NCBI GenBank assembly: GCA_964568735.1
Contig: CAZMRF010000003.1
Location: 67,347 to 131,346, forward strand
Source: CAZMRF01 sp964568735
GTDB taxonomy: Bacteria; Acidobacteriota; Polarisedimenticolia; JACPZX01
Direction: 5' to 3'
Length of the DNA: 64,000 nucleotides
Shown piece by piece: positions 38,728-46,658 of this stretch. A model generated the notes under the pieces. It worked only from the letters and a program-made list of their open reading frames with translations. It did not search any database and was not told the origin of the DNA. Numbering within the stretch: the stretch's first letter is position 1; the number at the start of each line of letters is the position of its first letter. A program made the translations under genes and the position numbers.

Positions 38728-39156
38728 TCAAGCCGAGGGACGGGCGGGAGGCGAGAGGTGCTCCAGCACCGCGATGACCTTCTCCGAGCCGGGGAATCGG
38801 CCCCTGCGCGTCCGGGCCATCTCGAGCAGCGTCTGCATGTCGGCTCCGCCCTCGCGCAGGTAGTCGCTGATCTTCTGCCTGGCCCGCTTCTCCGCGGCCG
38901 TCTCGAGCGTCGCATAGAAGGCGAAGACGAGGAGGATCGCGCCGAGGAGCGTGAGCGTGATCAGGCGGAAAAAGCGGGGAAAGAAGGGCTCGGCCGCGAT
39001 CCATCCCGCGAGGCCGCCCACGATGACGAGCGCCGCGGCACCGAGTCCTGTGAAGCAGCCGAGCCTGGCGACGCGTGGAGCCTCGTAGCTCGCGAGCGTC
39101 TCGCCCAGGGTCTTGAGGAAATCGGCGCGCGATTGCATGGGGGCGGTATCAAACAT
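38728..39156 (-). CDS. Small membrane protein with two transmembrane segments
   Basis: 142 residues. Two hydrophobic segments (LGAAALVIVGGLAGWIAA and LITLTLLGAILLVFAFYA) lie between an amphipathic N-terminus (SRADFLKTLGETLASYE) and a charged cytosolic C-terminal domain (KISDYLREGGADMQTLLEMA). I start at the ATG at 39156; an ATG at 39138 is also possible. I do not recognise the family. It lies 64 bp upstream of the ARxGPPP-repeat membrane protein on the same strand. Confidence 0.65.
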   Translation of the reverse strand: MFDTAPMQSRADFLKTLGETLASYEAPRVARLGCFTGLGAAALVIVGGLAGWIAAEPFFPRFFRLITLTLLGAILLVFAFYATLETAAEKRARQKISDYLREGGADMQTLLEMARTRRGRFPGSEKVIAVLEHLSPPARPSA

Positions 39157-39300
39157 GCGCCACCGGGCCCTGTCAACAGCGCCGGCAAGCCCGTCCGCCA
39201 AGAGATGCCGGGCTCCAGTCCCGCCCCTCGGAGGGGGCGACCCCTCTCCCCACGAAGCGCTCGGGCTCCTCGAGCTGATCGGCTCCGCGCGCGGTCTTGG

Positions 39301-39330
39301 TTGCTCTCGCCCGCGGGGCTGACCTACGAT
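39301..39330 (+). promoter_or_regulatory. Promoter TTGCTC-18-TACGAT, leaderless GNAT start
   Basis: A -35 TTGCTC (39301-39306) and -10 TACGAT (39325-39330), with an 18-bp spacer, end seven bases before the ATG at 39338. An in-frame ATG at 39329 lies inside the -10 element and is therefore unlikely to be the start. Confidence 0.45.
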
Positions 39331-39337
39331 GGCTCTC

Positions 39338-39961
39338 ATGCAGCCATCGGAGCCCGTCATCGGGCGCCGCGTTCTCCTGGGCCCCATCGACGTCGGCGAA
39401 GTTGTCTCCTATGCCCGATGGGTCAACGATCCTGAGGTCCAGAGATTCCTCAACCGCCCCTGGCCGATCAGCCTCCAGGAGGAGGAGCATCGGATCCGGA
39501 CCCTCGTGGCGGCGGAGGACGCCGTCGGGTTCGCCGTGAGGCTGCGCGAGAGCGGCACGCTCATAGGACGCTCCTCCATCTGGAACATCCACCGCGTCAA
39601 CCGCAACGGCCTCTTCACGATCTTCATCGGCGAGCTGGACATGAGGTCGAAGGGGCTCGGAAGGGAGGCCACCGCGCTGACCACGATCTACGCGATGGAG
39701 ACCCTCGGACTGAACAGGCTCGAGCTGGAGGTCTTCGCCTACAACGACCGGGCGCTGCGCACGTACGAGGGGCTTGGCTTCCGGCAGGAAGGCACCCGGC
39801 GCGAGGTGAGGTACCACGATGGCGCCTGGCATGACGCCATACAGATGTCGATCCTGGCGCGCGAGTGGAGGGGAGAGCTGCGCGACCGTTTCCTGAGCTT
39901 CATGGACGGCACTCCTGCCGGGGCGGCTCCCGGCCCCGGAGGGGCCGTGAAGGGGGGTTGA
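39338..39961 (+). CDS. GNAT-family N-acetyltransferase (RimJ/RimL type)
   Basis: 207 residues. The acetyl-CoA fold is clear: GIVxxR-like strands (AVRLRESGTLIGRSSIWNIH), the CoA-binding GELDMRSKGLGREATALTTIYAMETL, and NDRALRTYEGLGFRQEGTRR. RimJ/RimL-type enzymes acetylate protein N-termini, antibiotics or small amines; the substrate is not readable. It is first in a run with the CMD-family gene and AmrS. The start at 39338 is seven bases after a -10 element. Confidence 0.88.
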   Translation: MQPSEPVIGRRVLLGPIDVGEVVSYARWVNDPEVQRFLNRPWPISLQEEEHRIRTLVAAEDAVGFAVRLRESGTLIGRSSIWNIHRVNRNGLFTIFIGELDMRSKGLGREATALTTIYAMETLGLNRLELEVFAYNDRALRTYEGLGFRQEGTRREVRYHDGAWHDAIQMSILAREWRGELRDRFLSFMDGTPAGAAPGPGGAVKGG

Positions 39962-39965
39962 AACT

Positions 39966-40262
39966 ATGGAACGCCCGGCGTTCATCGAGAAGATGGAGTG
40001 CCACGACCAGGACTTCGGGGATCAGATGCGCGGCCTGAGCAACATGGTCATGACCGACGGAGCGCTTTCGGCGAAGACCAAGATGCTGATGACGCTTCTC
40101 GGCGAGGCGGTCCTGCACCGGGAGCAGGGCGTCAAGATCGTCTCGGGAGTGGCGAGGAACGTGGGGGCCACCGAGGCGGAGATCAACGAGACGATCCGCC
40201 TCGCCTTCCTGCTGGGCGGGCTGCCGGCCCTTGCCGTGGGGAGCCTGGCCTACCCGGACTGA
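39966..40262 (+). CDS. Carboxymuconolactone decarboxylase (CMD)/AhpD-fold small protein without CxxC
   Basis: 98 residues with the CMD helical core (LSAKTKMLMTLLGEAVLHREQG, then VGATEAEINETIRLAFLLGGLPAL). AhpD-type enzymes need a CxxC; here the only cysteine is near the N-terminus (KMECHDQ), so alkylhydroperoxidase chemistry is unlikely. It lies four bases after the GNAT gene and 15 bases before the radical-SAM AmrS gene, so all three are probably co-expressed. Confidence 0.82.
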   Translation: MERPAFIEKMECHDQDFGDQMRGLSNMVMTDGALSAKTKMLMTLLGEAVLHREQGVKIVSGVARNVGATEAEINETIRLAFLLGGLPALAVGSLAYPD

Positions 40263-40277
40263 ACTGGAGCTGCCTTC

Positions 40278-41366
40278 ATGCCTGTGCCGATTCTCGCCGA
40301 GCCGTCGAGCACTGGGGCTCCCGCCCGGTGGTGGAAGCCCGACGGCGACCGCCTGCTCTGCTACCTCTGCCCTCGCTACTGCCGCATCGGGGATGGACAG
40401 TCGGGCTTCTGCTTCATCCGGGCCAACCGCGGCGGCGAGCTGGTTTCGCTGGGCTACGGCCGGCCGGCCGCGATCCAGATTGATCCCATCGAGAAGAAGC
40501 CCCTCAACCACTTCCTCCCTGGGACTCGGGTCTTTTCCATGGGGACGGCCGGCTGCAACATGGGCTGCAAGTTCTGCCAGAACTGGGAGATCTCCAAGTC
40601 GAAGGAGGATCAGGTCCGATCCGTCAGCCTCTCACCAGAGGAGGTCGTCGCGCGGGCCCTGGAGACGGGTTGCAGCTCGCTGGCCTTCACCTACAACGAG
40701 CCCACGATCTGGGGTGAATACGTCATCGACATCTCGAGGCTCGCGCGCAGGGCGGGCTTGAAGTCGGTGATGGTCACGAACGGCTACATCACGATGGAAG
40801 CTCTGCCCGAGGTCTACGAGTTCATCGACGCGGCCAACGTGGACCTGAAGGCCTTCACGGAGGAGTTCTACCGGAAGGTCACGCTGACGCACCTGGAGCC
40901 CGTTCTGACCTCGCTCGTCGAGCTGCAGAGGCGCGGCGTGTGGATCGAGCTGACGACGCTCCTGATCCCCACCTTGAACGACGCGGTGGAGGAGGCGCAC
41001 GAGCTCTCGACCTGGGTCCTCCAGAACCTCGGTGCCGAGGTGCCGCTGCACTTTACAGCCTTCCATCCCGACTTCCGCCTGATGGACCTCCCCCCGACGC
41101 CTCCGGCCACGGTCGAGGCGGCGCGCCAGGAGGCACTCGGTCTGGGCCTGAAGTACGTCTACGCGGGCAACATCGTCTCGGATGCCGGGGGAAGAACGCT
41201 CTGCCCCGCGTGCGGCGCGACGGTCATCCGGCGCTCGTGGCACGCAGTGGAGGAGTACCGCCTCGTGGAGGGGCGCTGCGCCTGCGGCTACCAGATCCCC
41301 GGCTGCTTCCCCGGCCGTGGCCCCTCGGCACGGACATCCGGCCGCGTCCTGCCTCTCTTCATCTGA
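40278..41366 (+). CDS. amrS: AmmeMemoRadiSam system radical SAM enzyme
   Basis: 362 residues. The radical-SAM cluster motif is CNMGCKFCQNWE (CxxxCxxC). An N-terminal Cys cluster (CYLCPRYCRIGDGQSGFC) and a C-terminal zinc-ribbon-like cluster (LCPACGA...CACG) flank it. The family marker AIQIDPIEKKPLNHFLPG is present. AmrS belongs to a three-part system with AmrA (AMMECR1) and AmrB (MEMO); neither partner is in the window. The reaction is not established. The N-terminal cluster and C-terminal cysteines suggest one or more extra metal sites. Confidence 0.93.
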   Translation: MPVPILAEPSSTGAPARWWKPDGDRLLCYLCPRYCRIGDGQSGFCFIRANRGGELVSLGYGRPAAIQIDPIEKKPLNHFLPGTRVFSMGTAGCNMGCKFCQNWEISKSKEDQVRSVSLSPEEVVARALETGCSSLAFTYNEPTIWGEYVIDISRLARRAGLKSVMVTNGYITMEALPEVYEFIDAANVDLKAFTEEFYRKVTLTHLEPVLTSLVELQRRGVWIELTTLLIPTLNDAVEEAHELSTWVLQNLGAEVPLHFTAFHPDFRLMDLPPTPPATVEAARQEALGLGLKYVYAGNIVSDAGGRTLCPACGATVIRRSWHAVEEYRLVEGRCACGYQIPGCFPGRGPSARTSGRVLPLFI

Positions 41367-41525
41367 TGCCCGAGGCGATCCCTCGGGCGCCTCGCGCCCG
41401 CGGCCTTGGCTCCGGGCCCCCCCCGCCCCGTCATCCTCTTTACTACTTGTTCGGGAGCGTCCTACCCTTGGCGCCGCCCGGAGGTGGTCGACCCCGCGGC
41501 GCCGGCCTGGCTGGAGGAATGCACC

Positions 41526-41684
41526 ATGGGAACGTGCTTCGAGTGCGATGAGAACTTCGAGCTGGGTGAGGATGCCGAGATCGGCACCATCGTCAGCTGC
41601 CCGAAGTGCGCGACGCGCTATGAGGTCCTGAACACCTTCCCCGTCACCCTGGACTACGCCGTGGACGAGGACGAGGAAACCTAG
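41526..41684 (+). CDS. LysW-like acidic zinc-finger mini-protein
   Basis: 52 residues: GTCFECDENFELGEDAEIG, then VSCPKCATRYEVL and an acidic tail. The CxxC...CxxC zinc ribbon plus acidic C-terminus matches LysW/ArgW amino-group carrier proteins. True LysW ends in EDWGE, whose terminal Glu is the attachment site; this one ends DEDEET, so it may not act as a carrier. No lysX or argX ligase is nearby. GGAGG lies eight bases before the ATG. Its neighbours are AmrS (upstream) and the Ser/Thr kinase (downstream). Confidence 0.8.
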   Translation: MGTCFECDENFELGEDAEIGTIVSCPKCATRYEVLNTFPVTLDYAVDEDEET

Positions 41685-41747
41685 ACCGGGGCGGAGAACT
41701 CCCCACCAGGCCGGGAGCGCAGGGCGATGCCCTCCAGCGCGCTCCGT

Positions 41748-41776
41748 TTGCCGGGTTTCGGGGTGGGACCTAGATT
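41748..41776 (+). promoter_or_regulatory. Promoter TTGCCG-17-TAGATT, leaderless kinase start
   Basis: The -35 TTGCCG (41748-41753) and -10 TAGATT (41771-41776) are 17 bp apart. The -10 is followed by seven bases and a GTG at 41784. An in-frame ATG at 41727 lies upstream of the promoter and inside a REP-like palindrome, so I reject it as the start. Confidence 0.55.
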
Positions 41777-41783
41777 TCCGGCC

Positions 41784-43295
41784 GTGCCCCTGGATCTCGA
41801 GGCAGAGCCCGTCCGCCCTCCCGTCGAGGCAGGCCGCTACGAGCGGCAGGTCTGCCTGGGCCGAGGGGCCTGCGGCATCGTCTACCTGGCGCGCGACCGC
41901 GTCATCGGCCGGACGGTGGCGCTCAAGATCATCGAGTTCGGGGCCTCGCTCGCCGATGACGTCCGCTCCGAGATGGCCGCGCGATCGGAGCGTGAGGCGC
42001 GCGCCGCGGGCGCGCTGAACCACCCCAACATCGTCACGATCCACGACGCGGGGCCCGGGGAGGCCGACGCTTCCTTCTTCATCGTGATGGAGTACGTGGA
42101 GGGGCAGACGCTCAGCAGCCTCCTGGACAAGGGCCCCCTGACGCCGAGTGAGACCGTCAGGATCGGCACCGAGATCGCCGATGCGCTCGAGTACGCCCAC
42201 CAGCTCGGGGTCATCCACCGGGACGTCAAGCCGGCCAACATCCTGATCAGGAAAGATGGCGCGGCGAAGATCGCGGATTTCGGCGTCGCCCGCTTCGAGT
42301 CCTCCGATCTCACCAACACCGGGCAGTGGGTGGGGTCACCGGCCTACATGTCGCCCGAGCAGGCGCAGGGCCGTCCCGCGGACGCGCGCTCGGACATCTT
42401 CGCGCTGGGCGTCGTCCTCTACGAGATGCTCACCGGCTCCCGCCCCTTCGCCGCCGAGACGCTCGCCGGGCTGAGCTACCAGATCATTCACGAGCAGCCG
42501 GTCCCTCCCTCGATCTGCAACCTCGCGCTGGATGACCGCTGGGACGAGGTGATCCTGAGAGCGATGGCGAAGAAGCCCGAGGCGAGGTATCCCACCGCCG
42601 CGGATCTGGCCTCGGACCTCGACTCTCTGGTTCCCGGAGTCGGCGGGACCTTCCCTGCGGGGGCCAGGAGGCCGAGCAGCCCGGGACTCGCCACGGCGAC
42701 ATTGCAGCTCGACGTCGAGCCGCTCGAGCCGTTGCTGGGCACGGCCGAGAGCCCACGCATCTCCTGGAGCCGGATCGCCGCTGCGGCGGGAGTCATCCTC
42801 GTCCCCGTAGGGATCATCGTGGGACTGCGTTCCCTGCAAGCCCTGGATCTCTCCCGCTCCGAGCCCGAAATGCAGGTGGTCTTCGAGCCCGACCCGGCTG
42901 CGGCGGCCTCGGGGGTCCTGGAGGGGGCGCCCACAGGCGGGCAGTCCGAGGTCGCCACGGCCACCCTTCTCCTGAACGTCGTCCACGGCCTCGAGTCCGG
43001 GCGGGTCGAGGTGGGAGTGGACGGGCGCCCTCTCTGGGTGCAATCTATCCGCGCTTCCGACGGGCTCCGGCTCACTCCTGTGGGCCGGAGGCTCAGGGGC
43101 ATGAATCCAGCGAGGACGACGGGCACCATCGAGGTGCCCGCGGGCGATCCCGAGATCGAAGTGAGCGTGATCTCCGACGAGGGGAGCTGGACGCAGACCA
43201 CGAGCCGCCGCATGAATCCGGGAGACCGGGAGATACTGACCGTGAGGGTACGGACGGGACGAACGACGGGGATGGAGCTCAAGTGGAGCCGATAG
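41784..43295 (+). CDS. Membrane-anchored Ser/Thr protein kinase (PknB type)
   Basis: 503 residues. The kinase domain spans residues ~17-270: the glycine-rich loop LGRGACGIVYLAR, VALKIIE (ATP lysine), HRDVKPANIL (catalytic Asp), DFGVARF and the APE-equivalent SPAYMSPEQAQG. A transmembrane helix follows near 330 (IAAAAGVILVPVGIIVGLR), then an external domain of about 150 residues, beta-rich and without PASTA repeats. The downstream gene encodes an FHA protein, a phosphothreonine reader, which overlaps this stop, so substrate recognition is likely paired. I prefer the leaderless GTG over the upstream ATG at 41727 (19 residues longer). Confidence 0.92.
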   Translation: MPLDLEAEPVRPPVEAGRYERQVCLGRGACGIVYLARDRVIGRTVALKIIEFGASLADDVRSEMAARSEREARAAGALNHPNIVTIHDAGPGEADASFFIVMEYVEGQTLSSLLDKGPLTPSETVRIGTEIADALEYAHQLGVIHRDVKPANILIRKDGAAKIADFGVARFESSDLTNTGQWVGSPAYMSPEQAQGRPADARSDIFALGVVLYEMLTGSRPFAAETLAGLSYQIIHEQPVPPSICNLALDDRWDEVILRAMAKKPEARYPTAADLASDLDSLVPGVGGTFPAGARRPSSPGLATATLQLDVEPLEPLLGTAESPRISWSRIAAAAGVILVPVGIIVGLRSLQALDLSRSEPEMQVVFEPDPAAAASGVLEGAPTGGQSEVATATLLLNVVHGLESGRVEVGVDGRPLWVQSIRASDGLRLTPVGRRLRGMNPARTTGTIEVPAGDPEIEVSVISDEGSWTQTTSRRMNPGDREILTVRVRTGRTTGMELKWSR

Positions 43296-44014
43296 GGCCC
43301 TGCTGTCCTGCGTGCGGATCCAGGGTCAAGCTTCCGCGCAATGCACCGCTCCCTCCGCCCCAGACCAAGGTGAAGTGCCCTTCCTGCGGGAGCGTGGGTG
43401 AGCTGGAGGCCTTCGTTCGCGCCGCGGCAGGGGTGGCCGACTCCGGAAGCGGGGCCGCAGAGATGGACCCCGATCCTCCGGCCGCCGAGACGCAGCCCAA
43501 CCTGCCCGTGCCGCGCATCGCGCGGCCGGCATCGCGCCCGGCGGATGTCGCTTCCCCTGCGTCCCGCGGAGTGGAACCAGCGACTCGCCCCGTGAAGGCT
43601 GCCATCGCCGAGGTTGGGGCGCCCGAGGATACGGCCCCTTCAGGGGGAGATCTGCGAACTCGAATCTCGGGTTCGGCCACCGCGCTCGACCTGCCGGCGG
43701 GCATCCGGTGCACGCTCACCGTGCTCACCGGCCCCGACTCCGGCAAGAAGCTCTCCATGAGCCGGCCGCGTGTCCTCGTCGGCAGGGACAACGGTGACTT
43801 CCCGCTCTCCGACAATGAAGTGTCCCGCGAGCACTGCGCCTTCGAGATCACGGGGGTGACCTGCACGGTCAAGGACCTGGGTAGCCGCAATGGAACCTGG
43901 ATCGACGGGGAGCGCGTCCAGTCCCGCCAGCTATCCAACGTCGGAGAGGTGACGGTCGGGAACTCGACCATTCTCTTCACGATGACCCTGGAGGATTCGA
44001 TCCAGGAGAGCTGA
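43283..44014 (+). CDS. Zinc-ribbon and FHA-domain protein
   Basis: 243 residues. An N-terminal zinc ribbon (CCPACGS...CPSCGS, ~8-37) is followed by a Pro/Ala-rich linker. A C-terminal FHA domain covers ~140-235, with the phosphothreonine-binding signature GRDNGDFPLSDNEVSREHCAFE and LGSRNGTWIDGERV. It binds phosphothreonine peptides, most likely products of the kinase it overlaps by 13 bases (GTG start). The zinc ribbon may add a second interaction surface. Confidence 0.92.
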   Translation: MEPIGPCCPACGSRVKLPRNAPLPPPQTKVKCPSCGSVGELEAFVRAAAGVADSGSGAAEMDPDPPAAETQPNLPVPRIARPASRPADVASPASRGVEPATRPVKAAIAEVGAPEDTAPSGGDLRTRISGSATALDLPAGIRCTLTVLTGPDSGKKLSMSRPRVLVGRDNGDFPLSDNEVSREHCAFEITGVTCTVKDLGSRNGTWIDGERVQSRQLSNVGEVTVGNSTILFTMTLEDSIQES

Positions 44015-44123
44015 TCCTCCGGTCATTCTCCTGCGTCCGCGCCACCGAACCACTTCTCCCGGCGCGTTCTCTGCGACGAAGGGGATGCTCTGAGGTCTCT
44101 CCACGGGCACCGACCCGCCACCC

Positions 44124-44927
44124 ATGGGGGAGGATCCGGCCATTCCTGAGTCGGCACGCTCGAGCAGCTCTCTCGTCAGGTTCTTTCTGCAGCCGGTCAG
44201 GGATCTCTTCGCCACCCTCGAGGCGCTCGTCGTTCCAGCCAGACGGCCCCTTCTCGTGCTCGGGGGCCTCCTCGTGTGCACGTCGGCGGGCTGGTTCCTC
44301 TACGTGCCGATCCACGAGCTGGCGCACGTGGCCGGCTGCGAGCTGACGGGCGGCGAAGTCCGCCAGATTGCCCTTGCGCCACTCTATGGCGGGCGCCTTC
44401 TCGAAGGTGTCGTTCCCGGCGTCGTAGCAGGCGAGGGGCACGCGGGGAGGATCACCTCTTTCAGCACGGGCCGGTCGGATCTCTGCTATCTGGCGACCGA
44501 CATCCTCCCCTACGTCCTGAGCATCCTGGCCGTCCCACTTCTCAGGCTTGCGGCGAAGAGGCGGTCCGTTCTTCTCGCGGGGCTCGCCCTCGTTCCCGCG
44601 GTGGCTCCTTTCCTGGGCCTCACCGGCGATTACTACGAGATGGGATCCGTACTGGTTACGAGGGCCATGTCGCCGTGGGAGGCTCCTCCCGATCCGGGGC
44701 AGGAGCCCCCCGGCGTCATGCGCCTCCGGACGGATGATCCCGGAGGCCTCGTCTTACGCTTCCGGGAGGATCCAGCGGCTCTCGACGAAGCCTTCCCCGC
44801 CGGCCCCGTTGCCTTCGCAACCGGCTTCGCCGCCTCTGCCCTCGTGGGAGTCTTCCTCGCGCTCGCGACCTACGCGCTTGGGGATCTCCTTGCCCGGAAG
44901 GTCGGACTCGCACCCCGCGAAGGCTGA
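44124..44927 (+). CDS. Polytopic membrane protein with HELAH zinc-metalloprotease motif
   Basis: 267 residues. The sequence IHELAHVAGCELTGGEV contains HExxH followed by Gly-rich sequence, as in M50-like intramembrane or M56-like peptidases. Membrane segments are LLVLGGLLVCTSAGWFLYV, ILPYVLSILAVPLLRLAA, VLLAGLALVPAVAPFLG and FATGFAASALVGVFLALATYAL. Site-2-protease relatives cut anti-sigma factors or signal peptides, but I do not see the second S2P motif (NxxPxxxxDG), so this is a distant relative or an inactive one. Its neighbours are signalling genes. Confidence 0.7.
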   Translation: MGEDPAIPESARSSSSLVRFFLQPVRDLFATLEALVVPARRPLLVLGGLLVCTSAGWFLYVPIHELAHVAGCELTGGEVRQIALAPLYGGRLLEGVVPGVVAGEGHAGRITSFSTGRSDLCYLATDILPYVLSILAVPLLRLAAKRRSVLLAGLALVPAVAPFLGLTGDYYEMGSVLVTRAMSPWEAPPDPGQEPPGVMRLRTDDPGGLVLRFREDPAALDEAFPAGPVAFATGFAASALVGVFLALATYALGDLLARKVGLAPREG

Positions 44928-45048
44928 GCGCGCGAGCACGGGAATCGACCTCCAGTCCTCCAGCCCGCTCCGTGTGCATCTCCTGTCCCACCTCAGTGGG
45001 AGCAGAGTGCACCGGTGATCCCCATCAATCAGGAGGAATCCCGCCCAG

Positions 45049-45081
45049 AAAAAAAGCCCGGATCGCGCGAGCGATCCGGGC
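45049..45081 (-). terminator. Rho-independent terminator of IPTL gene 2
   Basis: On the minus strand an 11-bp perfect stem (GCCCGGATCGC paired with GCGATCCGGGC, 4-nt loop) is followed by seven T. It sits about 50 bp after the IPTL gene stop and is nearly identical in stem to the one at 46579-46610. Confidence 0.9.
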
Positions 45082-45129
45082 TCGAGTCGGCCACTTGTCG
45101 TGCTGACCGAAGCGCGCTCCTTCAACTCG

Positions 45130-46194
45130 TCAGGCCGCGCTTCCGATTTGTTTCCTGCGGCGCAGCATCCAGAGCGCGGAAACCGATAGAAGGGCGGCGA
45201 GGAAGATGAGCCCCCACTCGCTCAAGGTGGGTATCTGTCCCTCCTCTCCAGTCCCGTTCGTTTCCGCGACGATGTTCTGCCCCTTCAGTCCGTCGATCCC
45301 GATCTGCACCACCCCGCTCCCCGAGACATTCCAGATGGAGACGAGGGGCCCGTTGAAGGTCTCGTCGAACTCGCACTTCATCCCGGGGCTGTCCATGACG
45401 CCCAGCTCCAGGCCCAGCCCCAGGGCCGTGAATCCATCTACGATCTTCTGGTGAAGAGTCACGTCGTCCTTCCCGGTGGTGTTCACGGTGAAGGTCGACG
45501 TGACCGGCCGCTGGCCATTCGGGTCAGGAGGAAGGTCCGGCCGGAAGTACCTCACTGAGAAGTCGACATTGCCGTCCGGGGCGTTGGGATCACTCCTGTC
45601 CACGCGAAGGCAGAAGCGCGGCAGCATGTCCGTGCTGACCTTGGCTCCGGATGTGTTGCTGTGATTCAGCGCGTTCAGTCTGATTCCGGATGCGAAGGGA
45701 GTCACGTCGAGCCTGGTCGCGTTGGCCCCGCGGTCAATCGTGAAGCCCCCGAGCCCGAGCTGGGGGATCGTGATCTGACAGGTCACATGCATGAGGATCC
45801 CACTGGCCAGGTCGTCGCAGCAATCCGTGGCTGTCGGGATCGATGGGGGGTCGTTGCAGAAAGTTCCGCCGGAAGAGCCTGAGCAGCTGTAATTGGAGTC
45901 AACCGCCTCATTGCAGATGGCATTGGCCGATTTCATCGCGAGGGTGGCGGCGGCATCAAATGGGTTGACGTCCACCGAGTTCCCGTGCTTCTTCGTGTGG
46001 ACGTCCGGAAACTTCCCGCCGCCGGGTGCGCTCACAACGACCCCAAAATCCATGAACCCGTCGTCGGTCGAGCTGGCGGCGGTGAACTCCTTGCTGGCGG
46101 TCTCCTGTGCCTGTGCTTGCAAGGCCAACGCGCGCCCCGGGGCCAGAAGCAGCAGCGCAGCCACCAGGATCCAGGCCTTTTTCATCTTCCTCAT
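45130..46194 (-). CDS. IPTL-CTERM secreted protein (paralogue 2)
   Basis: 354 residues. An N-terminal signal peptide (KKAWILVAALLLLAPGRA) leads to a ~300-residue beta-rich ectodomain with paired cysteines. The C-terminus is a sorting tag: IPTLSEWGLIFLAALLSVSALWMLRRR, i.e. the IPTL-CTERM signature, a hydrophobic helix and a basic end, recognised by exosortase-like enzymes. The protein is thus probably anchored or processed at the cell envelope. GGAGGAGG precedes the ATG at 46194. It is the downstream copy of a tandem pair with 46659-47702, and has its own sigma-54 promoter and terminator. Confidence 0.9.
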   Translation of the reverse strand: MRKMKKAWILVAALLLLAPGRALALQAQAQETASKEFTAASSTDDGFMDFGVVVSAPGGGKFPDVHTKKHGNSVDVNPFDAAATLAMKSANAICNEAVDSNYSCSGSSGGTFCNDPPSIPTATDCCDDLASGILMHVTCQITIPQLGLGGFTIDRGANATRLDVTPFASGIRLNALNHSNTSGAKVSTDMLPRFCLRVDRSDPNAPDGNVDFSVRYFRPDLPPDPNGQRPVTSTFTVNTTGKDDVTLHQKIVDGFTALGLGLELGVMDSPGMKCEFDETFNGPLVSIWNVSGSGVVQIGIDGLKGQNIVAETNGTGEEGQIPTLSEWGLIFLAALLSVSALWMLRRRKQIGSAA

Positions 46195-46303
46195 GCGACC
46201 TCCTCCCGTGCGGAAGGGCCGCCAGAGCCGCCAACGTTCCAGCGACGGAGTCGGCCGGGCCCCCCACGGATCGTGTGCCTGACACACGACCGCACTTCCC
46301 TTG

Positions 46304-46319
46304 AGCAAGCGCAATGCCA
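46304..46319 (-). promoter_or_regulatory. Sigma-54 (-24/-12) promoter of IPTL paralogue 2
   Basis: TGGCATTGCGCTTGCT (minus strand) matches the TGGCAC-N5-TTGCW consensus, with GG at -24 and GC at -12 at the right spacing. It is 110 bp upstream of the start codon. The same element with the same spacing precedes the paralogue. Confidence 0.75.
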
Positions 46320-46425
46320 CGGCAGGGAAGCCCTGGGACCTTTCCCCTGAGAGGGCCGCGCAGTGGGGAATGAAGCCCGAATCCGGGATCTGAATCCTGG
46401 GGCGCAGAGCCCTTCGGCTGGAGCA

Positions 46426-46468
46426 GATCGCACCCGCGGCGACGCGTGATGGCGGGGCATCCTGCACC
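46426..46468 (-). promoter_or_regulatory. Paired GGTGC-type sites upstream of sigma-54 promoter (IPTL 2)
   Basis: On the minus strand GGTGCAGGA (46468-46460) and GGTGCGATC (46434-46426) are in direct orientation, 34 bp apart end to end. The nearer one is about 120 bp upstream of the -12 element. The same pair with the same spacings occurs upstream of the other paralogue, as expected for activator-binding sites of a sigma-54 regulator. Confidence 0.55.
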
Positions 46469-46578
46469 GCTCGGCGGCCCACTCTCATGGGGGAGGGTTG
46501 AGGGTGAGAACTCACAGGCGGCGCGGACGCGGGCTTTCCCGGCCGCGGGCGGTGCACGAGGAGCATTCCGCACGCGAG

Positions 46579-46610
46579 AAAAAAGCCCGGATCGCTCGGG
46601 CGATCCGGGC
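46579..46610 (-). terminator. Rho-independent terminator of IPTL gene 1
   Basis: On the minus strand an 11-bp perfect stem, the same 11-mer as at 45049-45081, encloses a CCGA loop and is followed by six T. It lies about 50 bp after the stop of the gene. Confidence 0.9.
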
Positions 46611-46658
46611 TTGTGTCGGCCAATAGCTGTGCAGGCCGAGGAGAACTCTCTCAGCTCG

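Larger units (their letters stand above)
46195..46578 (-). other. Intergenic region carrying sigma-54 promoter and upstream sites
   Basis: I see no gene here. The stretch holds the -24/-12 element and GGTGC-type sites listed separately. A palindrome, GTGTG-CCTGA-CACAC (46273-46287), lies between promoter and start and would fall in the 5' leader. Confidence 0.7.

Noticed and set aside
37945..39435. 496-residue plus-strand frame
   Set aside because: Antisense to two minus-strand genes with membrane anchors; Gly/Ala low complexity.
41727..41783. Upstream ATG start for the Ser/Thr kinase
   Set aside because: It lies before a -35/-10 promoter and inside a REP-like palindrome; the leaderless GTG at 41784 fits better.
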